Of a stretch of DNA of 52,151 bases, positions 41,397-51,975 are shown one piece after another; the first letter of the stretch is position 1; each line of letters begins with the position of its first letter. The translations under genes were made by a program, and so were the position numbers. The notes beneath the pieces were generated by a model that saw only the letters and a program-made list of their open reading frames with translations, was not told the origin of the DNA and did no database searches. The stretch is from Halomonas sp. LBP4 (GTDB lineage Bacteria > Pseudomonadota > Gammaproteobacteria > Pseudomonadales > Halomonadaceae). The DNA lies in NCBI RefSeq assembly GCF_003202205.1, contig NZ_PDOG01000001.1:1233946-1286096 (forward strand), given 5' to 3'.

Positions 41397-42480
41397 CTTG
41401 CTCATGGAGAGATCCGCTCACGGACAGGTGCGGCCCCGCATAGAGCGTTTCCGGCCAGCGCAACACCATGATGGCCAGCACATTACGGTGTTCGCCCCGC
41501 GCCAGGTCGGTGCTCCCCGAAGGTGAAGGAATCATGCCCGCCGCGGGGTCAATGGCCGCCACCAGGGCATCGCTGACCCGGTTCACCACGGGATGCTCCT
41601 CCCGTCCGGCCAGCAGGAAACTCAGGGCGACCTCGGCCTGGATATCCTCGGTGGCCCGAGCCAGTATGCCCTCGATATCCCGCTCGAACGCTTCCAGTAC
41701 CCAGGCAAACTCCTCGGCATCCACGCGCTGCTGGTAGTAACGGCTCGCGGCGATCACGAAGTGGGTCATGCCGTAGAGCTTGTTGCGGTACTCCTGCTCA
41801 CTCAGCTGCCTGGTACTACCGGCCGGGTACTGGCGCCGGAAGGCCTCGACCACCTCGCGGCGCAGATCGGCGATACCCAGTTGATGCAGGAACATCACCT
41901 GGTTGGCCACCTGCGCCGCATAGATGCGCATGACCTCCGGATCGACGAAAAAGGGCCGCCAGTCGACCCCGGCGAGATATTCCCGCGCCCGCTCCAGGTT
42001 CTCGATTTCCGGCAAAAGGCCATGGTACTCGGCCTGAACCAGGCGAAAGAGCAGTTGCTTGGCGAAGGCGATCTCCCCCCAGTCGGCCAGCATTTTCCGC
42101 CTGGCCCGCTGCTTGGCGGTGCGCTGGGAATACGCCTCGACGATCTCGCGGCTGCGCTCGGCGGCATGACCGGGATCGGCCAGTCCGGCGATCTCCTCGT
42201 CGAGCTGCTGCAGCAGGCGCTGGCCATACTCACGGTTGAGTTCGAGGTAACGGTCATCGCCGGTGATGCGATAGAGCCGCTGGGCATAGTGGCGCTGCTT
42301 GTTCGGCGGCAACTCGGGCAGCGCCGCCTCGTAGACGGCCTGGATGGCGAGCCCCGCCTGACGGTGGCGCTCGCGTTCGGGCTCCGGCGCGAGGGCGGCA
42401 CAGCCGGCAAGCAGTACCAGCAGGCCAAGCCATGCCCAGTGGAGGAACGGAAAGCCACGACGTGGTGTCTGGATGCTCAT
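41188..42480 (-). CDS. Lipoprotein, probable DUF3541 family, with long 3' read-through
   Basis: The 430-residue frame begins with a lipoprotein signal (FLHWAWLGLLVLLAGCAALA, lipobox LLAGC). Then come KQRHYAQRLYRITGDDRYLE, EAYSQRTAKQRARRKMLADWG, YGMTHFVIAASRYYQQRVDAEEF, and a typical segment PAAGMIPSPSGSTDLARGEHRNVLAIM. These features recall DUF3541 proteins. I expect the native protein to end near RWPETLYAGPHL...RIAAGEAW; the last ~60 residues are antisense to the acyltransferase and Arg/Ser-rich. The start overlaps the TRIC stop by four bases. Confidence 0.65.
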   Translation of the reverse strand: MSIQTPRRGFPFLHWAWLGLLVLLAGCAALAPEPERERHRQAGLAIQAVYEAALPELPPNKQRHYAQRLYRITGDDRYLELNREYGQRLLQQLDEEIAGLADPGHAAERSREIVEAYSQRTAKQRARRKMLADWGEIAFAKQLLFRLVQAEYHGLLPEIENLERAREYLAGVDWRPFFVDPEVMRIYAAQVANQVMFLHQLGIADLRREVVEAFRRQYPAGSTRQLSEQEYRNKLYGMTHFVIAASRYYQQRVDAEEFAWVLEAFERDIEGILARATEDIQAEVALSFLLAGREEHPVVNRVSDALVAAIDPAAGMIPSPSGSTDLARGEHRNVLAIMVLRWPETLYAGPHLSVSGSLHEQVMRLSPRIAAGEAWRPRVEEKAAALCVDKVASTLHASPFRPAAGRCRRPPSGHGSRSGRRPAGSSTLIS

Positions 42481-43229
42481 GGTTCTGACCTCGATTTGCG
42501 TTTCGACTGCCCCGGGCGAATCAGCCTGACCCTCACCTTGGGCCTGGCGGTGGAAGGGGCCGTCCCCTCCCCCTGACTGCCCGCGGCCGTGCCGTTCCCG
42601 GCTGCTCGCGGGATGACGATCCAGGCGAAGACCGGCAGCGCCAGCCGCCAGTGGATGGCCGCCAGGCGCAGGCAGAGCGTGACCCCGAGGGCCAGGGTGA
42701 TGGTCACCGCGACGGGGCTTCCCAACGCCTCCAGCATCACATAGGTCACGCCGCCGGCAATGGAGGCCGTGGCATAGACCTCCCGGCGCAACACCATGGG
42801 CATTCGGCGCGCCAGCACGTCGCGCACCATGCCGCCGGCCACTCCGGTCAACAGCCCCATCAGCACCGCCACCACACCGGGGGCCTCGAGCAGCAATGCC
42901 TCGTGGGTGCCGATCACGGTGAACAGGGCCAGGCCGAAGGCATCGGCCACCGGCAGGAAGACCCGCGACAGGCGGTGGATATAGTGAAATCCCAGGATCG
43001 ACAGCCCCACCGTGCCCAGGATCACCCAGAGATAGACCGGGTCAGCGACCCAGAACACCGGCCGGACCCCCAGCACCAGGTCACGCAGGGTACCGCCGCC
43101 AATGCCGGTCACCGCCGCCAGCACCAGCATGCCGAAGGGATCCATGCGCGAGCGGCAGGCGAGAATCACCCCCGACAGCGCGAAGACGATCACCCCTGCC
43201 ATGTCCAGCCAGTAGACTATCCCTGTCAC
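42477..43229 (-). CDS. Trimeric intracellular cation channel-family protein (YicG/UPF0126)
   Basis: The 250-residue membrane protein has the duplicated YicG half: DMAGVIVFALSGVILACR, FGMLVLAAVTGIGGGTLRDLVLG, VRPVFWVADPVYLWV, and again GLALFTVIGTHEALL, GVAGGMVRDVLARRMPMVLR. The GGGTLRD and GGMVRD motifs are the paired pore signatures. I chose the GTG at 43229, with GGGAGG seven bases upstream. A C-terminal ~35-residue tail is charged and probably cytosolic. It may conduct cations; bacterial roles are unclear. The gene is first in an overlapping operon with the lipoprotein. Confidence 0.85.
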   Translation of the reverse strand: MTGIVYWLDMAGVIVFALSGVILACRSRMDPFGMLVLAAVTGIGGGTLRDLVLGVRPVFWVADPVYLWVILGTVGLSILGFHYIHRLSRVFLPVADAFGLALFTVIGTHEALLLEAPGVVAVLMGLLTGVAGGMVRDVLARRMPMVLRREVYATASIAGGVTYVMLEALGSPVAVTITLALGVTLCLRLAAIHWRLALPVFAWIVIPRAAGNGTAAGSQGEGTAPSTARPKVRVRLIRPGQSKRKSRSEP

Positions 43230-43373
43230 ATCACGTCCTCCCTTACGACATGGGCGGCAGCATAGCGCATTACCGGCGACTTGCCTTTGACCTTCGTCGT
43301 AACCCGCCCGCAGGTCGGTGCCGCTCGGGCATACTGGGGGGCCCGTTCCACCCAGGACCCGACCCCGAACCCG

Positions 43374-46097
43374 ATGCCGCTGATCCAGGAAAAACTCGCA
43401 CCGCCGCCCCTGCCACCGTCGCTGGTGGCACGCCCGCGCCTCAATGATCGTTTCGTGCTCGACGAGCGCATCCGCGTGCTGGTGGTGCAGGCACCGCCCG
43501 GTTACGGCAAGAGCACGCTCGTGGCCGAACGCCTGCCGGCCCTGGAGCAGCGGGCCGCCTGGCTGCGACTGGACGAGCGCGACGACGATCCGGCACGCTT
43601 TGCCGGCTACTTCCATGCCGCCCTGGCGGCGCTCTGCCGCGACGCATCGGCCAGCGAACCACTGGCACGCGCCCCGGCGCCGCACGACGGCCAGGGCTTC
43701 GACGCCGCCGTGGAGGCCTGGCTCACCGCGCTGCCCGAGGTCGCCGAGCCCTGCCGGCTGGTGATCGACGAGTTCGAGCACCTCTCGCACCCCGACATCC
43801 TCGCGGGGCTCAGTCACTGGCTGCGCCACCAGCCGGCCTGGCTGACGCTGACGCTGATCTCGCGCACTCGCCCGGCATTGGGCCTCCCGGCGCTGCGCCT
43901 GCGCGGCGAGCTCGAGGAGATCGGCCTGCTCGACCTGGCCTTCGACCTGGAGGAGGCCCAGACCCTGTGCGCCGAGCAGCTCAGCTTCCCGCCCACCCGG
44001 GTCAGTCTCGAGCGCGCCCTGCGTCGCACCGAGGGCTGGGTCATGGCGCTGGCCTGGCTGATCGAACGTACCACGACCCGGGCCGGCTTCGACAGTCTGG
44101 TCGACCGCCTCGGCGGCGCCCACCCCGACTTCGTCGCCTGGTTCGACGACCTGCTGCAACAGTCGCTCGACGAACCGGATCGCCGGCTGCTGCTCCAGCT
44201 CGGCGTGCTCGAGCGCTTCTCGCCGGCCCTGGTGGCCCGCCTGGTCGAGGGCGACCGGGTCTTCCAGCGCCTCGAGGCGCTGGAGCGGCGCGGCCTCTTC
44301 CTTCAGCGGCTCGATCCCCATGACCAGTGGTTCCGCTTCCATTGGCTGTTCGCCGGCTACCTGCGCCATCGCCGCGACGAGCTGAGCCCGGAAACCCAGC
44401 GCCAGCTGCACCGGCGTGCCAGCCAGGCCTGGCTGGCGCTGAACGACCCGGCCATGGCCCTGGGTCAGGCCATCGAGGCGGGCGACCCCGAGGCGCTGAC
44501 CACCCTGCTCGAGGAACACGGCCCCCACCTGCTGGCCAATGGCCACTTCTCGCTGATGGCCCGGGCACTGGCGAGCCTGGGCGACACACGCCTTGCCGCC
44601 TCGCCACACTTGACGCTGCTGCACGGCTGGGTCACCCACGCCCAGTACCAGTTCTCGCGCACGCGGCAGGCCATCGACTGGATAGAGGCCCAGCTCGAGA
44701 CGCCGGCGTGGCAGGAGCTCGCCGCCGAGTTCGCCACCCTGCGTGCCCAGTTGGCCATCAACCAGGGCGACGCCGAACGGGCCGCCCCCCTGGCCGAGCG
44801 TGCGCTGACCCGGCCCGCCCGCTATCTCGCGGCCACGCCGGTCTCGGCGGCGGCGATCCTGGCCGAGTCGCGCTTCGTGCAGGGGCATCTCGCCGAGTCC
44901 CTCGAGCGCATCGCCGAGGTGGAACGCGAGGCGGGGCGCATCGGCGACGATCAGCTACGGCTCTGGTCGCTCTGCCACCAGTCGGAGACCCTGGTCGCCC
45001 AGGGGCGACTGCAGGCCGCCTTCGACGTCCAGGAACGGGCCATCGCCCACGTCGAACAGAGCGGACTGGATCGCCTGCCGGTCTCGGAGTTCCTCTACCG
45101 TATCCGTAGCCAGCTGCTGTGGGAGTGGCACCGGCTGGACGAATCCGAGCAGGCGGCGCTGAAGGGGATCGCCGTGCTCGACAACCAGGGCGAGCGCTGG
45201 AGCCTGCAGTGTCACATCAGCCTGGCCAAGGTGGCCCAGGCCCGTGGCGACCAGGCCCAGTGCGCCGACCATATCCGCCGCCTGCGCAAGATCCTCGCCG
45301 AGGGTGACTATCACATCGACTGGCTGGCCAATGCCCACGCCACCCTGCTGGCCTGGTGGCAGTCCACCGAGGACCTCGATGCCGTGGCCCGCTGGTGGCA
45401 GGAGGCCCCGCCGGGCGACCCGGCTACGGCCAGCAACCACTTCGCCCAGTGCAACCTGCGCAACCATGCCCGCGCCCTGACCCTGCTCGGCCGGCATGAC
45501 GAGGCCCATGCCCTGCTGACGGCCCTGGAGGCGCGGACCGAACGCCTCGGCCTGGTCACCGACGCCAATCGCAACCGGCTCTGCCTGGCCGCCCTGGAGT
45601 GGCAGCGCGGCCGGCACGAGGCGGCGCTGGAGCATCTCGCCCAGGCCCTGGAGCTCGCCTCCCGCACGGCCCTGGTCGGCAGTTTCCTGCGCCTCGGCCG
45701 CCCCCTCGGCGAGATGCTGCAGGCCCTGCTGGCGACCGACCGGCTCGACGACCTGGCCACTGCCCGGGCGCGGCGGCTCGTCGAGCTGGCCGGCCGCCAG
45801 CGCGACTTCGGCCGCGGCGTCAGGCTGATGCTCGACGAATCGGTGATCGCCGACATCGTCTCGTGCCCCGACGTCCCCGAGCTGATCCGCACCTCGCCGC
45901 TGACCCGCCGCGAGTGGCAGATCCTCGGCCTGATCCATGCCGGGCTCTCCAACGAGCAGATCGCCGAGCAGCTCGTGGTGGCCCCGACCACCATCAAGAC
46001 CCATATCAGGAGCCTCTACCAGAAGCAGAACATCCGCCGCCGCGAGGAAGCCATTGCCCTGGCCGGCGACCTGCTCGCCCGGATTCGGGGGGAGTAG
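43374..46097 (+). CDS. MalT-like LuxR-family ATP-dependent activator
   Basis: The 907-residue STAND regulator starts LIQEKLAPPPLPPSLVARPRL (MalT-like), with Walker A VVQAPPGYGKSTL and Walker B CRLVIDEFEHLSH. Then come a winged-helix ARM (RRTEGWVMALAWLIER), a large TPR/helical ligand region and a C-terminal LuxR helix-turn-helix SPLTRREWQILGLIHAGLSNEQIA, TIKTHIRSLYQK. The ATG at 43374 fits MalT length and start. In E. coli MalT binds maltotriose and ATP to activate mal genes, and the adjacent GH13 and MalK genes make maltodextrin the likely inducer. Confidence 0.88.
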   Translation: MPLIQEKLAPPPLPPSLVARPRLNDRFVLDERIRVLVVQAPPGYGKSTLVAERLPALEQRAAWLRLDERDDDPARFAGYFHAALAALCRDASASEPLARAPAPHDGQGFDAAVEAWLTALPEVAEPCRLVIDEFEHLSHPDILAGLSHWLRHQPAWLTLTLISRTRPALGLPALRLRGELEEIGLLDLAFDLEEAQTLCAEQLSFPPTRVSLERALRRTEGWVMALAWLIERTTTRAGFDSLVDRLGGAHPDFVAWFDDLLQQSLDEPDRRLLLQLGVLERFSPALVARLVEGDRVFQRLEALERRGLFLQRLDPHDQWFRFHWLFAGYLRHRRDELSPETQRQLHRRASQAWLALNDPAMALGQAIEAGDPEALTTLLEEHGPHLLANGHFSLMARALASLGDTRLAASPHLTLLHGWVTHAQYQFSRTRQAIDWIEAQLETPAWQELAAEFATLRAQLAINQGDAERAAPLAERALTRPARYLAATPVSAAAILAESRFVQGHLAESLERIAEVEREAGRIGDDQLRLWSLCHQSETLVAQGRLQAAFDVQERAIAHVEQSGLDRLPVSEFLYRIRSQLLWEWHRLDESEQAALKGIAVLDNQGERWSLQCHISLAKVAQARGDQAQCADHIRRLRKILAEGDYHIDWLANAHATLLAWWQSTEDLDAVARWWQEAPPGDPATASNHFAQCNLRNHARALTLLGRHDEAHALLTALEARTERLGLVTDANRNRLCLAALEWQRGRHEAALEHLAQALELASRTALVGSFLRLGRPLGEMLQALLATDRLDDLATARARRLVELAGRQRDFGRGVRLMLDESVIADIVSCPDVPELIRTSPLTRREWQILGLIHAGLSNEQIAEQLVVAPTTIKTHIRSLYQKQNIRRREEAIALAGDLLARIRGE

Positions 46098-46124
46098 GCT
46101 CCTCCCCCCCTTCTACGCCGTCCC

Positions 46125-46141
46125 TCCTCCCTTCGGGAGGA
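46125..46141 (+). terminator. Small hairpin after the MalT-like gene
   Basis: TCCTCC-CTTCG-GGAGGA, a 6-bp stem, lies 28 bases after the stop and before the glucosidase gene. It has no T-run immediately after (a T6 run comes 40 bases on), so it may be a weak terminator or part of the next leader. Confidence 0.3.
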
Positions 46142-46231
46142 TGTCCCTGGCCGACATTGCCGCCACCATAAGCCTGACGGTTTTTTCCTGCGGCTCACGC
46201 CCGCGCGGGGCCCACGACAAGGACAAGGTGC

Positions 46232-47889
46232 ATGACCACAGAGACTTCCCCCTATTTCGGCAAGCACGGCGCCGACTGGTGGCGCGGCGCGGTGATCTAC
46301 CAGATCTACCCGCGCAGCTTCATGGATGCCAACGATGATGGCATCGGCGACCTCCAGGGCGTGATCGACAAGCTCGACTACATCGCCTCGCTCAATGTCG
46401 ACGCCATCTGGCTGTCGCCCTTCTTCACCTCGCCGATGAAGGACTTCGGCTACGACGTCAGCGACTACCGGGGCGTCGATCCGATGTTCGGCACCCTGGA
46501 GGACTTCGACCGCCTGGTGGAGGCCGCCCACGCCCGCGGCCTCAAGGTGACCATCGACCAGGTGCTCTCCCACACCTCCGACCAGCACCCCTGGTTCGAG
46601 GAAAGCCGGGCAAGCCGCGACAATCCCCGGGCCGACTGGTACGTGTGGGCCGACGCGCGCCCCGACGGCTCGCCGCCGACCAACTGGCAGTCGGTGTTCG
46701 GCGGGCCCGCCTGGCAGTGGGACACCCGCCGCTGCCAGTACTACCTGCACAACTTCCTGGTTGAGCAGCCGGACCTCAACTTCCGCCACCCCGACGTCGT
46801 CGAGGCGATCCTCGGCGAGGTGCGCTTCTGGCTGGAGCGCGGCGTCGACGGTTTCCGCCTGGATGCCGTCAACTTCTGCACCCATGGTGCGCTCGAGGAC
46901 AACCCGCCCTCGACGCTGATCGAGGAAGGCGCCATCGGCGTGCGCCCGGACAACCCCTACGGTTTCCAGCGGCACATCCACGACAAGACCCAGCCCGAGA
47001 ACCTGGTGTTCCTGGAACGGCTGCGTGCCCTGCTCGACGAGTATCCCGGCACCACCAGCGTCGGCGAGGTGGGCGACGACGACTCCCTGGGGGTGATGGC
47101 CGAATACACCCAGGGCGGCAATCGCCTGCACATGTGCTACTCCTTCAACCTGCTGACCGAGACCGCCGACCCGCACTACCTGCACGAGACCCTCTCCGAG
47201 ATGGAGGCGCGCATCGGCGACGGCTGGCCCTGCTGGGCGCTGGGCAACCACGACGTGACGCGCCTGGCCACCCGCTGGCAGGCCGAGGGCGACCAGGCCG
47301 CCCTGCGTCTCTACCTGGCCTTCCTGCTCACCCAGCGCGGCAGCGTCTGCCTCTACCAGGGCGAGGAGCTGGGGCTGACCGAGGCCGAACTGACCTTCGA
47401 GCAGTTGGTCGACCCCGCCGGGATCACCTTCTGGCCGTCCTACAAGGGCCGCGATGGCTGTCGCACGCCCATGCCGTGGCAGGCCGATGCCCGCCATGGC
47501 GGCTTCTCCGGCGCGGCGCCCTGGCTGCCGGTGCCCGATGAGCACCTGGACCTGGCGGTGGACCGCCAGGACGCCGATCCCGAGTCGCTGCTCAACGCCA
47601 CCCGCGCCTTCCTGGCCTTCCGGCGCGAGCAGCCGGCGCTGGTCAAGGGGGCGGTCCGCTACCAGCCGGTACGCGACGAGGTGCTATGCCTGGAGCGCAC
47701 CCATGGCGACCAGCGCCTGCTGGTGGCGCTCAACTTCTCGGGCGAGGCCCGCACGCTCCCGGCCCCGGCATCCGCCGCGGCACTGGAGGCGGCGCCGGCC
47801 CTGGTCAACGGCCGCTGGGCCGATGGCCAGTTGACGCTGCCACCCTACGGCATCGCCATCGCGCGCTGCCCCGCTGAGGAGGAACTGTC

Positions 47890-47902
<13 letters not shown>
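46232..47902 (+). CDS. GH13 alpha-glucosidase (HaG-like)
   Basis: The 556-residue enzyme shows GH13 regions: [59 protein letters not shown], nucleophile region [12 protein letters not shown], acid/base SVGEVGDDD, and [11 protein letters not shown]. The stretch [18 protein letters not shown] and [13 protein letters not shown] resemble the Halomonas sp. HaG alpha-glucosidase as I recall it. It splits maltose, sucrose or short maltooligosaccharides in the cytoplasm. AAGG precedes the ATG. The 3' end overlaps the malK start by 13 bases, so the two are translationally coupled. Confidence 0.93.
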
Positions 47903-49017
<1,115 letters not shown>

Positions 49018-49054
49018 GCCACGCCGCCACGACTCCCCACCTCCCCCACGACAA

Positions 49055-49081
49055 CGCCCCGGGCTCATGGAGCCCGGGGCG
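49055..49081. terminator. Bidirectional terminator between malK and the SorC gene
   Basis: A perfect 12-bp stem (CGCCCCGGGCTC / GAGCCCGGGGCG) with an ATG triloop lies 37 bases after the malK stop and 43 bases beyond the SorC stop, between convergent genes. It has no long T-run, but the position and strength are typical of a shared terminator. Confidence 0.75.
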
Positions 49082-49124
49082 ATTCGTCGTGAGAGAGTGA
49101 GCCGGTGCAACGTCGAGCGGGGCG

Positions 49125-50102
49125 TCAAGGCTCCACCATCGTCGCCTCATCGAGGCGCAGTATGGTATGCGCATTGGTCGCACTGGTGGCCAGGGTATCC
49201 ACTACCCCGGTGCGCAGTGCGCCGAGAATGCCCGCCGCCTTGGTGTTCTCGCTGGCGATGGCGATGACATCGGGTATGCGCGCCAGATCGGTGAGGCCGA
49301 GCCCGATCACGCGCCCCTGCATGGGCGTGGCCGAAGGCCGGCCATGGATATCGATGAAGTGGCAACCCATGATGTCGCCCACCGTGCCGGAGAGGCGCGC
49401 CTCGGCGATCTCCTGGGGAGAGAACCAGCCCATGCGTACCATGTTGCTGTCCTCGCTGAGGTCGCCGACGCCGACCAGCGCGAAGTCGGCGCGACGAGCG
49501 CGGTCCAGGGTCTGCCTGACCGTGTGGTTCTCGTAGAGTTCGTCGCGCAGTGCCGTGCTCTGCACCAGGGCGGGGGCGTAGAGCGTCTCGCTATCGCCGC
49601 CGAACCTCACCGCCAGGCGGCGGCAGATATGGTCGGGATTCATGTACTCGCCGGCCCGCTGGGACCCGCCGATGGCGCAGACGAAGGAGCACTGCCGTTC
49701 GCCCTGGGTGAACACATTGTCGGCGACCGCGCCGACATTACGCCCCATGCCCACGGTGACGATGCTGCCCTCCACCAGGCTGCGCGACAGATGATCCGCC
49801 ACCAGGCTGGCCACCGCCGAACGCTGGGCGTCGGCGTCGCCTTGATCCAGCGCGATCAGGGCGCGCTTGATGCCGAAGCGCCGCTTCAATTCCCGTTCGA
49901 TCTCGGCACTGACGGCGGGGTGCTGGCGCACCCGCACATCGACGATCCCCTCCGCCTGGGCCCGCTTGAGCAGGCGCCCGACCCGCACGCGCGAGATCCC
50001 CAGCCGCTTGGCGATGACCTCCTGGGTCTCTCCCTCCACATAGTAGAGGGTGGCGATTTCGGTCATCAGATCGATATCGGCATTCTCGACACGCTCATTC
50101 AT
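49125..50102 (-). CDS. SorC-family sugar-binding transcriptional regulator
   Basis: The 325-residue regulator has an N-terminal helix-turn-helix (LMTEIATLYYVEGETQEVIAKRLGISRVRVGRLLKRAQAEGIV-like, residues ~12-55). A SorC effector domain follows: VTVGMGRNVGAVAD, FVCAIGGSQRAGE, VGVGDLSEDSNM, GDIMGCHFIDIHGRP and IGLGLTDLARIPDVIAIASE. This domain binds sugar phosphates and controls sugar or polyol catabolism. The start at 50102 is favoured over 50153 by the HTH position. It is downstream of the RpiB gene on the same strand (69-base gap) and likely controls it, and perhaps the divergent tal-tkt operon. Confidence 0.85.
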   Translation of the reverse strand: MNERVENADIDLMTEIATLYYVEGETQEVIAKRLGISRVRVGRLLKRAQAEGIVDVRVRQHPAVSAEIERELKRRFGIKRALIALDQGDADAQRSAVASLVADHLSRSLVEGSIVTVGMGRNVGAVADNVFTQGERQCSFVCAIGGSQRAGEYMNPDHICRRLAVRFGGDSETLYAPALVQSTALRDELYENHTVRQTLDRARRADFALVGVGDLSEDSNMVRMGWFSPQEIAEARLSGTVGDIMGCHFIDIHGRPSATPMQGRVIGLGLTDLARIPDVIAIASENTKAAGILGALRTGVVDTLATSATNAHTILRLDEATMVEP

Positions 50103-50171
50103 GACATGGGTCCCACAAGCCTCGGGTTCTCGACAAGCGGGACACGATAGCACACCCCCCAGGCGTCGTGA

Positions 50172-50651
50172 TCAGACTCGCGAATGGGGCAGCCCACGCT
50201 CGTATTCCTGAATACGCGCCAGCTTGGCGGCCGAGGCGCCGCCCGGGAAGTCGTTGTCCAGGAAGGTCGTGACGATGCTCTTGGCGAGCTCCGGCCCCAC
50301 CACCCGCGCACCGAGGGTCACGATCTGGGCATCGTTGCTGGTCCTGGCCTTGCCCGCGGAATAGGTGTCGTGGGCCTGGGCCGCACGAATCCCCGGCACC
50401 TTGTTCGCCGCAATCGCCACCCCGATGCCGGTACCACAGACCAGGATGCCGCGATCGAAGCGCCCCTCGGCAATCGCCTGCGCCACCGCGACCGCCACAT
50501 CGGGGTACAGGATCGGTTCAGCATCGTAGGTACCGAAATCATCGACCTCGTGACCCAGGGAGCGCAGGTGCTCGATCAGCACTTCCTTGAGCTGAAAGGC
50601 GGCCTCATCCCCACCGATGGCCACACGGAGGGTCTTGGGGTTGCTGGACAT
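50172..50651 (-). CDS. RpiB/LacAB-family sugar-phosphate isomerase
   Basis: The 159-residue protein has the RpiB fold: RVAIGGDEAAFQLKEVLIEHL, VDDFGTYDAEP, YPDVAVAVAQAI, and the catalytic-Cys loop GILVCGTGIGVAIAANKVPGI, then DTYSAGKARTSNDAQIVTLGARV. The usual DHxG after strand 1 reads DEAA, and the SREHNDAN His position of E. coli RpiB reads ARTSNDAQ. The substrate may therefore be a sugar phosphate other than ribose 5-phosphate, for example a tetrulose phosphate as in erythritol-type pathways. It is adjacent to SorC and divergent from tal-tkt. Confidence 0.85.
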   Translation of the reverse strand: MSSNPKTLRVAIGGDEAAFQLKEVLIEHLRSLGHEVDDFGTYDAEPILYPDVAVAVAQAIAEGRFDRGILVCGTGIGVAIAANKVPGIRAAQAHDTYSAGKARTSNDAQIVTLGARVVGPELAKSIVTTFLDNDFPGGASAAKLARIQEYERGLPHSRV

Positions 50652-50999
50652 GTCTGAACACCTCTATGAACAGGAAGACGGGAAGTGAGCGATGAGGAGG
50701 CCCATCGCTCTGCTCTCACTTCTCAACATATCACCAAATGAACATTTGTAAAGCTCGCGTTCAGATGAGACACCTCCGCCCCTCCGCTGCCCAACCACCG
50801 CCTTCGAGTGGGAACAAAGAGAAAACAAAGCGATATCAGATATATACATAAAAACACAGCAACCACTACCATCAGGACCGCCCAACACCCCACCCCTAGC
50901 CCTCCAGCACGCCTTGACTTTTATGGAAAAAGGATCAAACATATGATCAACGTCTATTCATAAGAACACCATCGCTACGCCACAGCAGGAGCCCATGCC
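50652..50999. promoter_or_regulatory. AT-rich divergent promoter region, rpiB-like / tal
   Basis: A 348-base gene-free region that is far richer in A+T than its surroundings, especially 50820-50965. It holds a TTGACT hexamer at 50914-50919 and an inverted repeat GATCA-N6-TGATC at 50933-50948, about 50 bases before tal; both are plausible promoter and SorC-operator parts. On the other side the rpiB leader holds TGAACATTTGTAAA. AGGAG precedes the tal ATG. Confidence 0.45.
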
Positions 51000-51959
51000 A
51001 TGACAACTCGACTCGACACTCTCAAGCAGCACTCCCTGGTGGTCGCCGACACCGGCGACCTGAGCGCTATCCAGCGCTACCGGCCCCAGGACGCCACCAC
51101 CAATCCCTCGCTGATCCTCAAGGCCTTCGAGCTGCCCGATTACCAGTCGCTGATCGACGAGGAACTGGCCTCGATCATGGCCGAGACCGGTGATCGCCAG
51201 GTCCAGGCGGAGCAGGCCGTCGATGCCCTTGCCGTGGCCATGGGCAGCGAGATCGCCAAGGTGGTGCCCGGCCGCGTCTCCACCGAGGTGGCCGCCAAGC
51301 TGTCCTTCGACACCCAGGCCAGCATCCGCAAGGCCCACGAGCTGATCGCGCTGTACGAGAAGCGCGGTGTCGGTCGCGATCGGGTGCTGATCAAGCTGGC
51401 CTCGACCTGGGAAGGCATCCGCGCCGCCGAGGTGCTGGAACGTGAAGGCATCAACTGCAACCTGACCCTGCTGTTCAGCGACGCCCAGGCCCAGGCCTGC
51501 TTCGATGCCGGGGTGTTCCTGGTCTCGCCCTTCGTCGGTCGGGTCACCGACTGGTACAAGCAGGCGACCGGGCGCGACTACACCCCGGACGAGGACCCGG
51601 GCGTGCAGTTCGTGCACGGCGTCTGCGCCCGCGCTAGCCGGGGCGGCTACGACACCGTGGTGATGGGCGCGAGCTTCCGCACCACCGGCCAGGTGCTGGC
51701 GCTGGCCGGTTGCCCGAGGCTGACCATCTCGCCGGCGCTGCTCGAGGAGCTCGCCGCCAGCGACGGCGAGGTGGAGCGCCGGGTGACCCCGGAATCCGCC
51801 AGCGGGTCACGGCCGGCACCGCTCACCGAGCCCGCGTTCCGCTGGGGCCACAACCAGGACGCCATGGCCAACGACAAGCTGGCCGAGGGCATCCGCCGCT
51901 TCGCCGAGGACCAGGCCCGCCTCGAGGCTCTGATCGCCGACCGTCTCGCCGCCCACTGA
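51000..51959 (+). CDS. tal: Transaldolase
   Basis: The 319-residue class I aldolase of the non-oxidative pentose phosphate pathway moves a dihydroxyacetone unit between sedoheptulose 7-phosphate and glyceraldehyde 3-phosphate. Signatures are [21 protein letters not shown] with the catalytic Asp, [20 protein letters not shown], and [19 protein letters not shown] with the Schiff-base Lys. [24 protein letters not shown] and [17 protein letters not shown] follow. The TalB-like length is full. AGGAG upstream and a 16-base gap to the transketolase start indicate an operon. Confidence 0.95.
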   Translation: MTTRLDTLKQHSLVVADTGDLSAIQRYRPQDATTNPSLILKAFELPDYQSLIDEELASIMAETGDRQVQAEQAVDALAVAMGSEIAKVVPGRVSTEVAAKLSFDTQASIRKAHELIALYEKRGVGRDRVLIKLASTWEGIRAAEVLEREGINCNLTLLFSDAQAQACFDAGVFLVSPFVGRVTDWYKQATGRDYTPDEDPGVQFVHGVCARASRGGYDTVVMGASFRTTGQVLALAGCPRLTISPALLEELAASDGEVERRVTPESASGSRPAPLTEPAFRWGHNQDAMANDKLAEGIRRFAEDQARLEALIADRLAAH

Positions 51960-51975
51960 CCGCAGGAGTATCGCA

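Noticed and set aside
43230..44888. Long minus-strand open frame upstream of the TRIC gene
   Set aside because: It is antisense to the MalT-like gene and has shadow composition (Gly/Arg/Gln-rich). The TRIC protein begins at the GTG at 43229 with a good ribosome site.
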